Origin: Pseudomonas arcuscaelestis
Lineage (GTDB): Bacteria > Pseudomonadota > Gammaproteobacteria > Pseudomonadales > Pseudomonadaceae
DNA: 64,000 nucleotides
Direction of reading: 5' to 3'
NCBI RefSeq assembly: GCF_016881005.1
Contig: NZ_JACOPV010000014.1
Coordinates: 124,001-188,000 of the forward strand
The notes under the pieces were generated by a model. The model saw nothing but the letters and a program-made list of their open reading frames with translations. It had not been told where the DNA came from and did no database searches. The position numbers and the translations under genes are program-made. Below are positions 50,474 through 59,733 of the stretch, piece after piece (the stretch's first letter is position 1; each line of letters begins with the position of its first letter).

Positions 50474-51727
50474 TTAAAAGTTGCCTTTGACCCAGCGCGT
50501 AAAACGCTCCAGCGCCGGTGCCTTTGGTTCATCGCCATAGTTGTTGCTGCTGGTACCGGTAAGGCTCACGCCGTCGGACTGCTTTTGCAGGCCGTAGGTC
50601 AGAAGGCCCACACCAGTGGAATAGATCGGGTTGCGTACTACGTCGCTAAGACCCCGAACGCTATGCGGCACGCCCAGGCGCACCGGCATGTGGAAAATCT
50701 CTTCGGCCAGCTCCACCGCACCTTCCATCTTCGCGGTACCGCCGGTCAGAACGATGCCCGCAGGCACCAGGTCTTCGTAGCCGCTGCGACGCAGTTCGGC
50801 CTGGATCAGGGTGAAAAGCTCGTCGTAACGCGGCTCGACCACTTCGGCCAGCGCCTGGCGCGAAAGCTCGCGCGGTGGACGGTCACCGACGCTTGGCACC
50901 TTGATGGTTTCACCGGCACCGGCCAATTTGGCCAGGGCGCAGGCATAACGAATTTTGATCTCTTCGGCATACTGGGTTGGAGTACGCAGCGCCATGGCGA
51001 TGTCGTTGGTCACCTGGTCGCCAGCAATCGGGATCACGGCAGTGTGACGGATGGCGCCTTCGGTGAAGATGGCGATGTCAGTGGTACCGCCACCGATGTC
51101 CACCAGGCACACGCCCAGTTCTTTCTCGTCATCGGTCAGCACCGAATAGGCCGAGGCCAATTGTTCGAGAATGATGTCGTCGATTTCCAGGCCACAGCGA
51201 CGCACGCACTTTTCAATGTTCTGCGCGGCATTGACGGCACAGGTAACGACGTGGACTTTGGCTTCCAGGCGCACACCCGACATACCCAGCGGCTCGCGCA
51301 CACCTTCCTGGTTGTCGATCACATAGTCCTGCGGCAGGGTGTGCAGAACCCGCTGATCGGCAGGAATGGCAACGGCCTGGGCGGCGTCAAGAACACGCTC
51401 AAGGTCGGCCGAACTGACTTCACGGTCGCGGATTGCGACGATGCCGTGGGAGTTCAGGCTGCGGATGTGGTTACCGGCAACGCCAACGAACGCCGAGTGG
51501 ATCCGGCAGCCCGCCATCAGTTGGGCTTCCTCCACTGCCCGCTGGATCGACTGCACGGTCGACTCGATATTGACGACCACGCCCTTCTTCAGACCACGAG
51601 AAGGATGGGTACCGATACCAACGATTTCCAGGGTGCCGTCAGCCGCGACTTCGCCTACCAGCGCCACTACCTTGGAGGTGCCGATATCCAGCCCGACGAT
51701 CATTTTGCCGCTATGCGCATTTGCCAT
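50474..51727 (-). CDS. ftsA: Cell division protein FtsA
   Basis: 417 aa actin-like ATPase that anchors FtsZ to the membrane. The phosphate loops are MIVGLDIGTSKVVALVGEV and CLVDIGGGTTDIAIF. The C-terminal amphipathic membrane-targeting helix is FTRWVKGNF. Length is close to the E. coli protein. It lies 14 bases after ftsQ and upstream of ftsZ, the conserved ftsQAZ order. Confidence 0.97.
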   Translation of the reverse strand: MANAHSGKMIVGLDIGTSKVVALVGEVAADGTLEIVGIGTHPSRGLKKGVVVNIESTVQSIQRAVEEAQLMAGCRIHSAFVGVAGNHIRSLNSHGIVAIRDREVSSADLERVLDAAQAVAIPADQRVLHTLPQDYVIDNQEGVREPLGMSGVRLEAKVHVVTCAVNAAQNIEKCVRRCGLEIDDIILEQLASAYSVLTDDEKELGVCLVDIGGGTTDIAIFTEGAIRHTAVIPIAGDQVTNDIAMALRTPTQYAEEIKIRYACALAKLAGAGETIKVPSVGDRPPRELSRQALAEVVEPRYDELFTLIQAELRRSGYEDLVPAGIVLTGGTAKMEGAVELAEEIFHMPVRLGVPHSVRGLSDVVRNPIYSTGVGLLTYGLQKQSDGVSLTGTSSNNYGDEPKAPALERFTRWVKGNF

Positions 51728-51741
51728 GGTCCTGCCTCTCT

Positions 51742-52611
51742 CTAATTCTTCGCAACGGCGGGTTGGGCCGTCGTCGGTGCAATCGGTTCCCGCCAGCCAA
51801 CAGCAAGGCCATTGGCATAACGCAGATCGATGCGGGCGATGTTCGTGATCTGTTCTTTTAGTGTCTTGTCGTAAATGGCAATGAAACGGCGCATTTTTTC
51901 TACCAGATGATCGCGCCCCAACAGCAGCTCGACTCCAGGCCCGGCACTACCGGCGCCAGTGGTCAGGAACCAGCTGCCGCGCTCGCGCACTTCCAGCCGG
52001 GCAATCGAAAAGCCCATTGGCCGCAACATCTGGCTCAGTACCTGATATTGCTGCATCACTTGTTGCTGCGCCCGCTGCGGCCCGACCAGCTGCGGCAGGT
52101 GCTCGTAGTTGGCCAGTTCGCGAGGTGTGAAGGCCTGGCCCTGGTTATTGAGCAAGGCTTCTTCACCCCAACGCGCTACTGGCAACTGTTCTTCCAGGCG
52201 AATCACCACCTCGTCGGGCCACACCCGGCGTACCTCGGCATGGGCGATCCAGGGCATCTTTTCCAGCTCTGCACGCATGCTAGTCAGGTCGACAGTGAAA
52301 AAGCTGGCCGCCACATACGGGGCGATTCGCTGTTGCACAGCCTGCTGACTGATGTAGCTGAGGTCCCCCTGTACGGCGATCTTGGTGATCGGCCGGTCGG
52401 CATACGGCATCAGGCGCTGCGCACCCTCATACGCACCGAAACCTGCGGCGACCAGCAATACCGGCCAGAGCAGCCGCTTGAAGATGCTGAAATTGGCCTT
52501 TGGCAGGCGCGCCGACAGTGGCTCCTTGGCCACCATCCGGCTGGCACCACGCGGCACCGGCTTGCTGCGGCCGGTGGCGGGTTGCTGATGACGTAACATC
52601 GCGCCTTGCAT
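51742..52611 (-). CDS. ftsQ: Cell division protein FtsQ
   Basis: 289 aa bitopic protein of the FtsQBL complex. It has a basic cytoplasmic N-terminus of about 45 residues, one membrane segment (LLWPVLLVAAGFGAYEG), then the POTRA domain (ITKIAVQGDLSYISQQAVQQRI), then a beta domain with MPWIAHAEVRRVWPDEVVIRLEEQLPVARWG. It links early and late divisome proteins. Starts 4 bases after the ddlB stop. Confidence 0.95.
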   Translation of the reverse strand: MQGAMLRHQQPATGRSKPVPRGASRMVAKEPLSARLPKANFSIFKRLLWPVLLVAAGFGAYEGAQRLMPYADRPITKIAVQGDLSYISQQAVQQRIAPYVAASFFTVDLTSMRAELEKMPWIAHAEVRRVWPDEVVIRLEEQLPVARWGEEALLNNQGQAFTPRELANYEHLPQLVGPQRAQQQVMQQYQVLSQMLRPMGFSIARLEVRERGSWFLTTGAGSAGPGVELLLGRDHLVEKMRRFIAIYDKTLKEQITNIARIDLRYANGLAVGWREPIAPTTAQPAVAKN

Positions 52612-52615
52612 GGGC

Positions 52616-53575
52616 TTAACCTCGCGCCTCTACGCTGGCCGCCAGGATCGCCAGCACCAACTGCTGGAAGTCCAGACCGGCCGCACGTGCCGCCATGGGG
52701 ACCAGGCTGTGATCTGTCATGCCTGGTGCGGTGTTCACTTCGAGCAGCCAGAAACGTCCCTGCTCGTCCTGCATGACGTCCAGCCGACCCCAGCCAGCGA
52801 TACCAACGGCATCACAGGCGCGGGCGGTCAGGTCGATCAGTTCTTGTTCCTTTTCCGCGCTCAGGCCACAAGGAATCCGGTACTGGGTATCGGAAGCCAG
52901 GTACTTGGCGTCGTAGTCGTAAAAGGTGTGTGGCGTACCCAGTGCGATGGGTGGCAATACCTGCCCACGCAGGGTCGCGATAGTGAACTCCGGACCTTGA
53001 ATCCATTGTTCAACCAACACTTGCGAGTCGTAGGTGGCGGCGTCTTTCCAAGCGGCGATCAATGCCTCGACGCTGGTCACTTTCGCCATACCGATACTGG
53101 AACCTTCATGGGCCGGTTTGACGATCAAAGGGAAGCCCAGTTCCGTGCCTGCAGAAATACAGTCAGCTTCGCTGCTCAGTACTGCATGGCGTGGGGTGGG
53201 AATACCCAGGCTCTGCCAAACCTGCTTGGTGCGCAGTTTGTCCATCGCCAGTGCCGAAGCGAGGATTCCACTACCGGTGTAGGGGATGCCCAGGCACTCG
53301 AGCAAGCCCTGCATGCTGCCGTCTTCACCGCCGCGGCCGTGAAGAATGATGAAGGCGCGATCGATCTTTTCGTTTTGCAGACGGTTGAGCAGGTCGCCAC
53401 CCACGTCAATGGCAACCACATCGACGCCTGCGCTGGTCAACGCCTCGATCACGGCAGCGCCGGACTTGAGCGAAACCTCACGCTCGGCGCTCTTGCCGCC
53501 ATAGAGAACAGCCACGCGACCGAAGTCTTTCACCGCGATGGTCGAATGCAGTTTGTCGTATGCATTAGCAGTCAT
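52616..53575 (-). CDS. ddlB: D-alanine--D-alanine ligase DdlB
   Basis: 319 aa ATP-grasp enzyme joining two D-Ala for the peptidoglycan stem. Recognised by RVAVLYGGKSAEREVSLKSG, FIILHGRGGEDGSMQGLLE, GFPLIVKPAHEGSSIGMAKV (ATP-binding lobe) and the metal site LEVNTAPGMTDHSLVP. The ATG at 53575 overlaps the murC stop by 4 bases. B-type by its place in the dcw cluster. Confidence 0.96.
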   Translation of the reverse strand: MTANAYDKLHSTIAVKDFGRVAVLYGGKSAEREVSLKSGAAVIEALTSAGVDVVAIDVGGDLLNRLQNEKIDRAFIILHGRGGEDGSMQGLLECLGIPYTGSGILASALAMDKLRTKQVWQSLGIPTPRHAVLSSEADCISAGTELGFPLIVKPAHEGSSIGMAKVTSVEALIAAWKDAATYDSQVLVEQWIQGPEFTIATLRGQVLPPIALGTPHTFYDYDAKYLASDTQYRIPCGLSAEKEQELIDLTARACDAVGIAGWGRLDVMQDEQGRFWLLEVNTAPGMTDHSLVPMAARAAGLDFQQLVLAILAASVEARG

Positions 53576-55026
53576 TTCGACTTCCCCTGACTGGTAACAG
53601 CACCAGCGAACAACGGACTTTTAAGAAGCTGCGGAGCCAGGCCACCGATATCACCGGCGCCTTGGCACAGCAGGATGTCGCCCGCACGCAACAGCGGCTT
53701 GACTAGCGGTGCCAGCTCAACGCCACGCTCGATGTAGATAGGGTCGAGCTGGCCGCGCTGACGGATGCTGTGGCACAGCTGACGACTGTCAGCACCTGGA
53801 ATTGGCTCTTCGCCGGCCGGATAGACTTCCATCAACAGCAACACGTTGGCGTCAGCCAGGACCTGGACGAAATCGTCATACAGGTCACGGGTACGGCTGA
53901 AACGGTGCGGCTGGTAAACCATCACCAGGCGCCGCTCCGGCCAACCACCGCGTACAGCCTTGATCACGGCGGCGACTTCGGTCGGGTGGTGACCGTAATC
54001 GTCAACCAGCATTACGCTGCCACCGTCCACCGGCAGATCGCCGTAGACCTGGAAGCGTCGCCCTACCCCTTGGAAGCCGGAGAGCCCTTGAACAATGGCC
54101 TCATCACTGATGCCTTCGTCGCTGGCAATGGCGATGGTCGCCAGGGCATTGAGCACATTGTGGTTGCCCGGCATGTTGACCGACACATCCAACGGCTCGC
54201 GGTCACGACGCAGCACAGTGAAGTGGGTCTGCATGCCCGACTGGCGCACATTGATGGCACGCACGTCGGCTTCTTCGCTGAAGCCGTAGGTAACCGCCGG
54301 ACGCTTGACCAGCGGCAGAATTTCACGCACTACCGGATCGTCCAGGCACATCACTGCCAGGCCGTAGAACGGCAGGTTGTGGAGAAACTCGACAAATGTT
54401 TTCTTGAGCTTATTGAAGTCACCTTCATAGGTCGCCATGTGGTCGGCGTCGATGTTGGTAACCACGGCCACCAGCGGCTGCAGGTGCAGGAAACTGGCAT
54501 CGCTCTCGTCGGCTTCGGCAATCAGATAGCGGCTGGTGCCGAGCTGGGCATTGGTGCCCGCTGCATTCAGGCGACCACCGATAACGAATGTCGGGTCCAG
54601 GCCCCCAGCGGCAAACACCGAAGCCAGCAGGCTGGTAGTGGTGGTCTTGCCGTGGGTACCGGCGACGGCGATGCCGTGACGGTAGCGCATCAGCTCGGCC
54701 AGCATTTCGGCACGCGGTACGACCGGGATACGCCGTTCAAGCGCAGTGGCGACTTCCGGGTTGGCCGGATTGATGGCACTGGAAACGACCAGTACATCGG
54801 CACTGGCGGCGTTCTCGGCACGGTGGCCGATGAAAATCTGGGCACCAAAGGACTCCAGGCGCTCGGTGACTGCCGAAGTCTTGAGGTCCGAACCCGATAC
54901 CTGATAGCCCAGGTTCAGCAGTACTTCAGCGATACCGCACATACCCACGCCGCCGATACCGACGAAGTGGATACGACGAATACGGCGCATTTCCGGGTGA
55001 GGCATGGCTTTTTGAGCTTCAACCAT
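53572..55026 (-). CDS. murC: UDP-N-acetylmuramate--L-alanine ligase MurC
   Basis: 484 aa Mur ligase adding L-Ala to UDP-MurNAc. The Rossmann-type N-terminus is RIHFVGIGGVGMCGIAEVLLN, the ATP-binding P-loop is AVAGTHGKTTTTSLLASVF, and VVTNIDADHM is the Mur ligase central motif. Its start overlaps the murG end by 8 bases. The family start may be a later codon at MRRIRRIHF; both are in frame. Confidence 0.96.
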   Translation of the reverse strand: MVEAQKAMPHPEMRRIRRIHFVGIGGVGMCGIAEVLLNLGYQVSGSDLKTSAVTERLESFGAQIFIGHRAENAASADVLVVSSAINPANPEVATALERRIPVVPRAEMLAELMRYRHGIAVAGTHGKTTTTSLLASVFAAGGLDPTFVIGGRLNAAGTNAQLGTSRYLIAEADESDASFLHLQPLVAVVTNIDADHMATYEGDFNKLKKTFVEFLHNLPFYGLAVMCLDDPVVREILPLVKRPAVTYGFSEEADVRAINVRQSGMQTHFTVLRRDREPLDVSVNMPGNHNVLNALATIAIASDEGISDEAIVQGLSGFQGVGRRFQVYGDLPVDGGSVMLVDDYGHHPTEVAAVIKAVRGGWPERRLVMVYQPHRFSRTRDLYDDFVQVLADANVLLLMEVYPAGEEPIPGADSRQLCHSIRQRGQLDPIYIERGVELAPLVKPLLRAGDILLCQGAGDIGGLAPQLLKSPLFAGAVTSQGKSK

Positions 55027-56098
55027 GGGCCACCTCCAGACAGATATCGACCACGGTGCGGGTGGCCGCAGGTTTTGCCAGGCGCCGAGCAGTGGCGGCC
55101 ATGGTGGAGAGTTTTTCCGGTTGCATCAGCACCTCGTTCAGGCGTTCAGCGAGTTGCGCTGCGCCAGTTGTCGCTTGTGGCATCAGGAAGGCAGCGCCTT
55201 CACGGGCCAGATAATGGGCGTTGTGGGTCTGGTGATCGTCGATGGCGTGGGGCAATGGCACCAGCATCGAGGGCAAGCCGGCCGCAGCCAGCTCACTGAC
55301 GGTCAGCGCGCCTGCGCGGCAGACCACCAGATCGGCCCAGGCGTAAGCCTTGGCCATGTCCTTGATAAACGGCTCTACTTGAGCCTCGACTCCGGCCTCG
55401 CGATAACGCTCGGCGGTAATCTGGTCGTGTTGCTTGCCAGCCTGGTGGAACACCTCGGGACGAATGTCCGCGGGCACCTGGGCCAGGGCTTGGGGCAACA
55501 GTTTGTTCAGCGGTTCGGCGCCAAGGCTTCCACCCAGCACCAGCAAGCGTGGCCGCCGCGCACCCAAAGGTTCGCGTGCGGTTTCCATGAACAGTTCGCT
55601 ACGCACCGGATTGCCGGTGGTACGCAATTTTTCCGAAGCAGCAAAGGTTCCAGGGAAAGCTTCGCAGACTCGGCCGGCCAACGGCACCAGCAACCGATTG
55701 GCGGTACCGGCACGGGCATTCTGCTCGTGAACCACGACAGGCACGCCGCACAGACGGGCGGCGACGCCGCCAGGGCCGGTCACATAACCACCAAAGCCGA
55801 TCACGCACACCGGCTTGAGCTGACGAATGATGCGCCGGGCCTGCAGCACAGCCTTTACCAGGGTGAAGGGTGCCTTGAGCAGGGACAACTTGCCCTTGCC
55901 GCGCAGACCGGTGACCTGGATCAGGTGCAGTTGCAACCCTGCCTGAGGCACCAACTCGTTCTCGATACCACGGGGAGTACCGAGCCAATGCACGGTATAA
56001 CCGCGCGCCTGAAATTCGCGGGCACAGGCAAGGGCCGGAAACACATGCCCCCCAGTGCCTCCCGCCATGATCAGGATATTTTTGCCGTCAGCGGCCAT
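55019..56098 (-). CDS. murG: UDP-N-acetylglucosamine--lipid I transferase MurG
   Basis: 359 aa membrane-associated GT28 glycosyltransferase that makes lipid II. The N-terminal G-loop is ILIMAGGTGGHVFPALACA, the second loop is CVIGFGGYVTGPGGVAA, and the UDP-GlcNAc site is LGGSLGAEPLN with VCRAGALTVSELAAAGLPS. ATG at 56098, which overlaps the 3' end of ftsW by 11 bases; the upstream extension to 56197 runs inside ftsW. Confidence 0.95.
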   Translation of the reverse strand: MAADGKNILIMAGGTGGHVFPALACAREFQARGYTVHWLGTPRGIENELVPQAGLQLHLIQVTGLRGKGKLSLLKAPFTLVKAVLQARRIIRQLKPVCVIGFGGYVTGPGGVAARLCGVPVVVHEQNARAGTANRLLVPLAGRVCEAFPGTFAASEKLRTTGNPVRSELFMETAREPLGARRPRLLVLGGSLGAEPLNKLLPQALAQVPADIRPEVFHQAGKQHDQITAERYREAGVEAQVEPFIKDMAKAYAWADLVVCRAGALTVSELAAAGLPSMLVPLPHAIDDHQTHNAHYLAREGAAFLMPQATTGAAQLAERLNEVLMQPEKLSTMAATARRLAKPAATRTVVDICLEVAHG

Positions 56099-57302
56099 GA
56101 TTGGGCTCCTCGGCAAAGTCACTTTCATCAAATTCGTGTTCTTCACTGCCCAGGTGGGTTCGACTCTCCCACTCGATCCGCAGCAACAGCCCGACACAGG
56201 CGCAACAGATCACCAACGAGCTACCGCCATAACTGAGGAACGGCAACGTCAAGCCCTTGGTCGGCAGCAAACCAACGTTCACGCCGATGTTGATCAAGAA
56301 TTGACCAATCCACAGAAACGCCAGGCCAAAGGCCATATAGGCAGCGAAGTACTGTTTGGCTTTTTCAGCCCACAGCCCGATGTACAAAGCGCGCACGGTT
56401 ACAAACACAAACAGCGCCACGGTAACCAGCGAACCGACGACACCCAGCTCTTCAGCCAAAACAGAAAACACGAAGTCAGTGTGCGCTTCAGGCAGGTAGA
56501 ACTGCTTCTGCACGCTGTTGCCAAGGCCAACGCCAAGCCATTCGCCACGACCAAAAGCGATCAACGCCTGGGTCAACTGATAGCCCGAACCGAACTGGTC
56601 GGACCAAGGGTCGGTAAAGGTGATCAAACGCGCCATTCGGTAAGGTTGGGCCTGGACCAGGACAAACACTGCCCCCACCGCCAGCACCACCATCAAACTG
56701 AACCGGAACAACCCGACACCGCCGAGAAACAGCATCGCCGCAGCCGCGCCCATCATCACCACGGTGGCGCCGAAGTCTGGCTCCATCAGCAGCAGGCCAG
56801 CCATTGGCAGCAACACGATGAACGGTTTAAAGAAGCCCATCCAACTTTCGCGCACCTCGGTCTGACGGCGCACCAGGTAACCGGCCAGGTAGATCACCAC
56901 AAAGACCTTGGCGATTTCCGATGGCTGTACGTTGAAGAAGCTGAAACCGATCCAGCGCATCGAACCGTTCACTTCTCGGCCGATGCCTGGCACCAATACC
57001 AGCACCAGCAGTGCGAAGGCACCGACCAGCATGGTGAAGCCCATCTTCTGCCAGGTGGCAATCGGTACCATCATGGTAACGATGCAGGCGAAAACGCCAA
57101 TGGCCACGTAAACAAGGTGGCGGAACATGTGATAAAGCGGATTGCCTGTCTGCGCAGCAGCCACTTCCGAAGAAGCCGAGGTGATCATCACCAGGCCAAG
57201 GCCAAGCAGCGCCAGGCAACCGGCGAGCATGGCGAAATCGAGATCGATGCCGCGACCGCTGATCAGCGGTGACGGATAGGGCTTGATCATGCCGAAGATC
57301 AT
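56088..57302 (-). CDS. ftsW: Peptidoglycan glycosyltransferase FtsW
   Basis: 404 aa SEDS-family polymerase with ten hydrophobic segments, the septal partner of FtsI. Signature regions are PSEIAKVFVVIYLAGYLVRRQ, the ALIAFGRGEWLGVGLGNSVQKQFYLPEAHTDFVFSVLAEELG stretch (catalytic Asp in HTDF) and the C-terminal GLTLPFLSYGGSSL. The start overlaps the murD stop by 4 bases. Confidence 0.96.
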   Translation of the reverse strand: MIFGMIKPYPSPLISGRGIDLDFAMLAGCLALLGLGLVMITSASSEVAAAQTGNPLYHMFRHLVYVAIGVFACIVTMMVPIATWQKMGFTMLVGAFALLVLVLVPGIGREVNGSMRWIGFSFFNVQPSEIAKVFVVIYLAGYLVRRQTEVRESWMGFFKPFIVLLPMAGLLLMEPDFGATVVMMGAAAAMLFLGGVGLFRFSLMVVLAVGAVFVLVQAQPYRMARLITFTDPWSDQFGSGYQLTQALIAFGRGEWLGVGLGNSVQKQFYLPEAHTDFVFSVLAEELGVVGSLVTVALFVFVTVRALYIGLWAEKAKQYFAAYMAFGLAFLWIGQFLINIGVNVGLLPTKGLTLPFLSYGGSSLVICCACVGLLLRIEWESRTHLGSEEHEFDESDFAEEPNHGR

Positions 57303-58645
57303 GCCAGCCCTCCTACGGCCTGGGCGAACAGGCGCCCACGCTCTTCAAAGTTCTTGAACATGTCGAGGCTGGCGCAGGCCGGCGAAAGCAGCACGGCATC
57401 GCCTGGTTGAGCCAGTTCGGCCGATCGTTGTACAGCTTCATCCAGGGTCTTGACCCGGATCAGCGGCACCTCGTCACCCAGCGCCTGGGCCAGTAGTTCG
57501 GCGTCACGCCCGAGCAGTACCACGGCACGGCAGTGAGCCGTAACCGGCGCTCGCAGGGCACTGAAGTCGGCACCTTTGCCGTCGCCACCAGCAACCAGCA
57601 CCAATTTGCCGTCAATATCTGCGCCCAAACCTTCGATGGCTGCCAGTGCAGCACCGACGTTGGTGGCTTTGGAGTCGTCGTACCAGCTCACGCCCTGGCG
57701 CTCACGCAGCCACTGGCAGCGATGAGCGAGGCCGGCGAAGCTGCGCAGGCTCGCCAACATGGCATCGAACGGCAGCCCCACGGCATGACCCAGCGCCAAT
57801 GCTGCCAGGGCATTGGACTGGTTGTGCGCACCGCGAATCTTCAGCTCGCGCACCGGCATCAGGTTCTGGAACTCGAATGCCAGGTATTTTTCGCCGTTTT
57901 CTTCACGCAGGCCGAACGCCTTGAAGTCAGGTGCATTCAAACCAAAGGTCCAGCAAGGCTGGCCTTCAGTCAGCAACGGACGACTCAGGGCATCCTGGCG
58001 GTTGACCACGACTTGCCGTGCACCACGGAAGATCCGGTGCTTGGCCAGATGGTAGGCCGGCAGACCGCTGTAGCGGTCCATGTGGTCTTCGCTGACATTG
58101 AGCACCGTGGCGACTTCAGCGTTGAGCTGGTCGGTGGTTTCCAGTTGGAAACTCGACAGTTCCATCACGTACAACTCGACGTCGTCGCTGAGCAGGTCCA
58201 GCGCTGGGGTGCCCAGGTTGCCACCGACCGCCACACGCTTGCCTGCGGCAACAGCCATTTCGCCAACCAGGGTCGTCACCGTGCTTTTCGCATTGGAACC
58301 GCTGATCGCGATGATCGGCGCCTTGGCGTTACGCGCAAACAGTTCAATGTCGCCCGACAACTTCACGCCACGGGCAGCCGCTTGCTGCAGCGCCGGGGTA
58401 GCCAGGGCCAGGCCTGGGCTGACATAGAGCTCGTCGGCACGGCAGAGAAATTCTACGTCCAGTTCACCGCAGCGTACTTCCACCTGCGGGTAATCCCGGC
58501 GCAGGGTTTCCAGTTCCGGCGGTTGCTCACGGGTGTCGGCGACCGCAAAGGCAATGCCCCGGTTCGCCAGGAAGCGAACCAGGGACATGCCGCTCTTGCC
58601 GAGGCCGACAACGATGCGGAAGTGGTCAGAAGCGATCAGTGACAC
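57299..58645 (-). CDS. murD: UDP-N-acetylmuramoylalanine--D-glutamate ligase MurD
   Basis: 448 aa Mur ligase adding D-Glu. It starts with GTG (58645), giving SLIASDHFRIVVGLGKSGMSLVRF, the known pseudomonad N-terminus. An ATG-started longer frame to 58738 would overlap mraY. The P-loop is AISGSNAKSTVTTLV, the Mur motif is VLNVSEDHMDRY, and the C-terminal region includes WYDDSKATNVGA and LSPACASLDMFKNFEERG. 5 bases after the mraY stop. Confidence 0.95.
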   Translation of the reverse strand: MSLIASDHFRIVVGLGKSGMSLVRFLANRGIAFAVADTREQPPELETLRRDYPQVEVRCGELDVEFLCRADELYVSPGLALATPALQQAAARGVKLSGDIELFARNAKAPIIAISGSNAKSTVTTLVGEMAVAAGKRVAVGGNLGTPALDLLSDDVELYVMELSSFQLETTDQLNAEVATVLNVSEDHMDRYSGLPAYHLAKHRIFRGARQVVVNRQDALSRPLLTEGQPCWTFGLNAPDFKAFGLREENGEKYLAFEFQNLMPVRELKIRGAHNQSNALAALALGHAVGLPFDAMLASLRSFAGLAHRCQWLRERQGVSWYDDSKATNVGAALAAIEGLGADIDGKLVLVAGGDGKGADFSALRAPVTAHCRAVVLLGRDAELLAQALGDEVPLIRVKTLDEAVQRSAELAQPGDAVLLSPACASLDMFKNFEERGRLFAQAVGGLA

Positions 58646-58650
58646 GCGCT

Positions 58651-59733
58651 CTACCTCAGTTTCAGGGTGGCAAGGCCGATCAGCACCAGTATCACGGTGA
58701 TAATCCAGAAACGGACGATCACCCGAGGCTCGGGCCAACCCTTGAGTTCAAAGTGGTGATGGATCGGGGCCATGCGAAACACACGCTTGCCGGTCAACTT
58801 GAAGGAGGCCACCTGGATCACCACCGAAAGGGTTTCCATGACGAACACACCGCCCATGATGAACAGCACGATTTCCTGACGCACGATGACGGCGATAGTG
58901 CCCAGCGCCGCGCCGAGCGCCAGAGCGCCTACGTCGCCCATGAACACCTGCGCGGGGTAGGTGTTGAACCACAGAAAGCCCAGGCCGGCACCGATCAGCG
59001 CGCCACAGAAGACAATCAGCTCACCCGCACCCGGCACATAAGGAATCAGCAGGTATTCAGCGAATTTCACGTTACCCGACAGGTAGCAGAAGATGCCCAG
59101 GGCGCCGCCAACCATGACCGTGGGCATGATCGCCAGGCCATCGAGGCCATCGGTAAGATTCACCGCGTTGCTCGAACCTACGATTACGAAATACGTCAGC
59201 ACCACGAAGCCAATACCCAGCGGGATGGTGACATCCTTGAGCATCGGCACGATCAGCGTGGTTTCGACGCTGCTTGGCGCCGTCGTATAAAGAAAGATCG
59301 CTGCACCCAGGCCGAACACCGATTGCCAGAAATACTTCCAGCGACTTGGCAGGCCGCGCGAGTTCTTCTCGATCACCTTGCGGTAATCGTCGACCCAGCC
59401 GATAGCACCGAACAACAGGGTGACAATCAGTACGACCCAGACATAACGGTTGGTCAGGTCGGCCCACAGCAAGGTGCTGATGCCGATAGCCGAAAGAATC
59501 AAAGCACCGCCCATGGTAGGGGTACCGGACTTGGACAGGTGCGATTGCGGGCCGTCGTTACGAACCGATTGACCAATCTGGCGAATCTGCAGGGTACGAA
59601 TCATCCAAGGGCCCAACCATAGGGCCAGAGACAACGCGGTCAGCACACCCAGGATCCCGCGCAGGGACAGGTACTGGAAGACCGCGAAGCCTTTGTAGAA
59701 CTGTTGCAGATACTCAGCCAGCAGTAGCAGCAT
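58651..59733 (-). CDS. mraY: Phospho-N-acetylmuramoyl-pentapeptide transferase MraY
   Basis: 360 aa integral membrane enzyme making lipid I on undecaprenyl phosphate, about ten TM helices. Diagnostic segments are GTPTMGGALIL, the acidic GAIGWVDDYRKVI (metal-binding Asp pair), SSNAVNLTDGLDGLA and FMGDVGALALGAALG, and the C-terminal MAPIHHHFELKGWPEPRVIVRFW. ATG 59733 overlaps the murF stop (TAATG). Confidence 0.97.
   Translation of the reverse strand: MLLLLAEYLQQFYKGFAVFQYLSLRGILGVLTALSLALWLGPWMIRTLQIRQIGQSVRNDGPQSHLSKSGTPTMGGALILSAIGISTLLWADLTNRYVWVVLIVTLLFGAIGWVDDYRKVIEKNSRGLPSRWKYFWQSVFGLGAAIFLYTTAPSSVETTLIVPMLKDVTIPLGIGFVVLTYFVIVGSSNAVNLTDGLDGLAIMPTVMVGGALGIFCYLSGNVKFAEYLLIPYVPGAGELIVFCGALIGAGLGFLWFNTYPAQVFMGDVGALALGAALGTIAVIVRQEIVLFIMGGVFVMETLSVVIQVASFKLTGKRVFRMAPIHHHFELKGWPEPRVIVRFWIITVILVLIGLATLKLR

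Noticed and set aside
53770..55299. 509-codon plus-strand frame opposite murC
   Set aside because: Shadow frame with no domain signature inside a tightly packed essential operon on the other strand.
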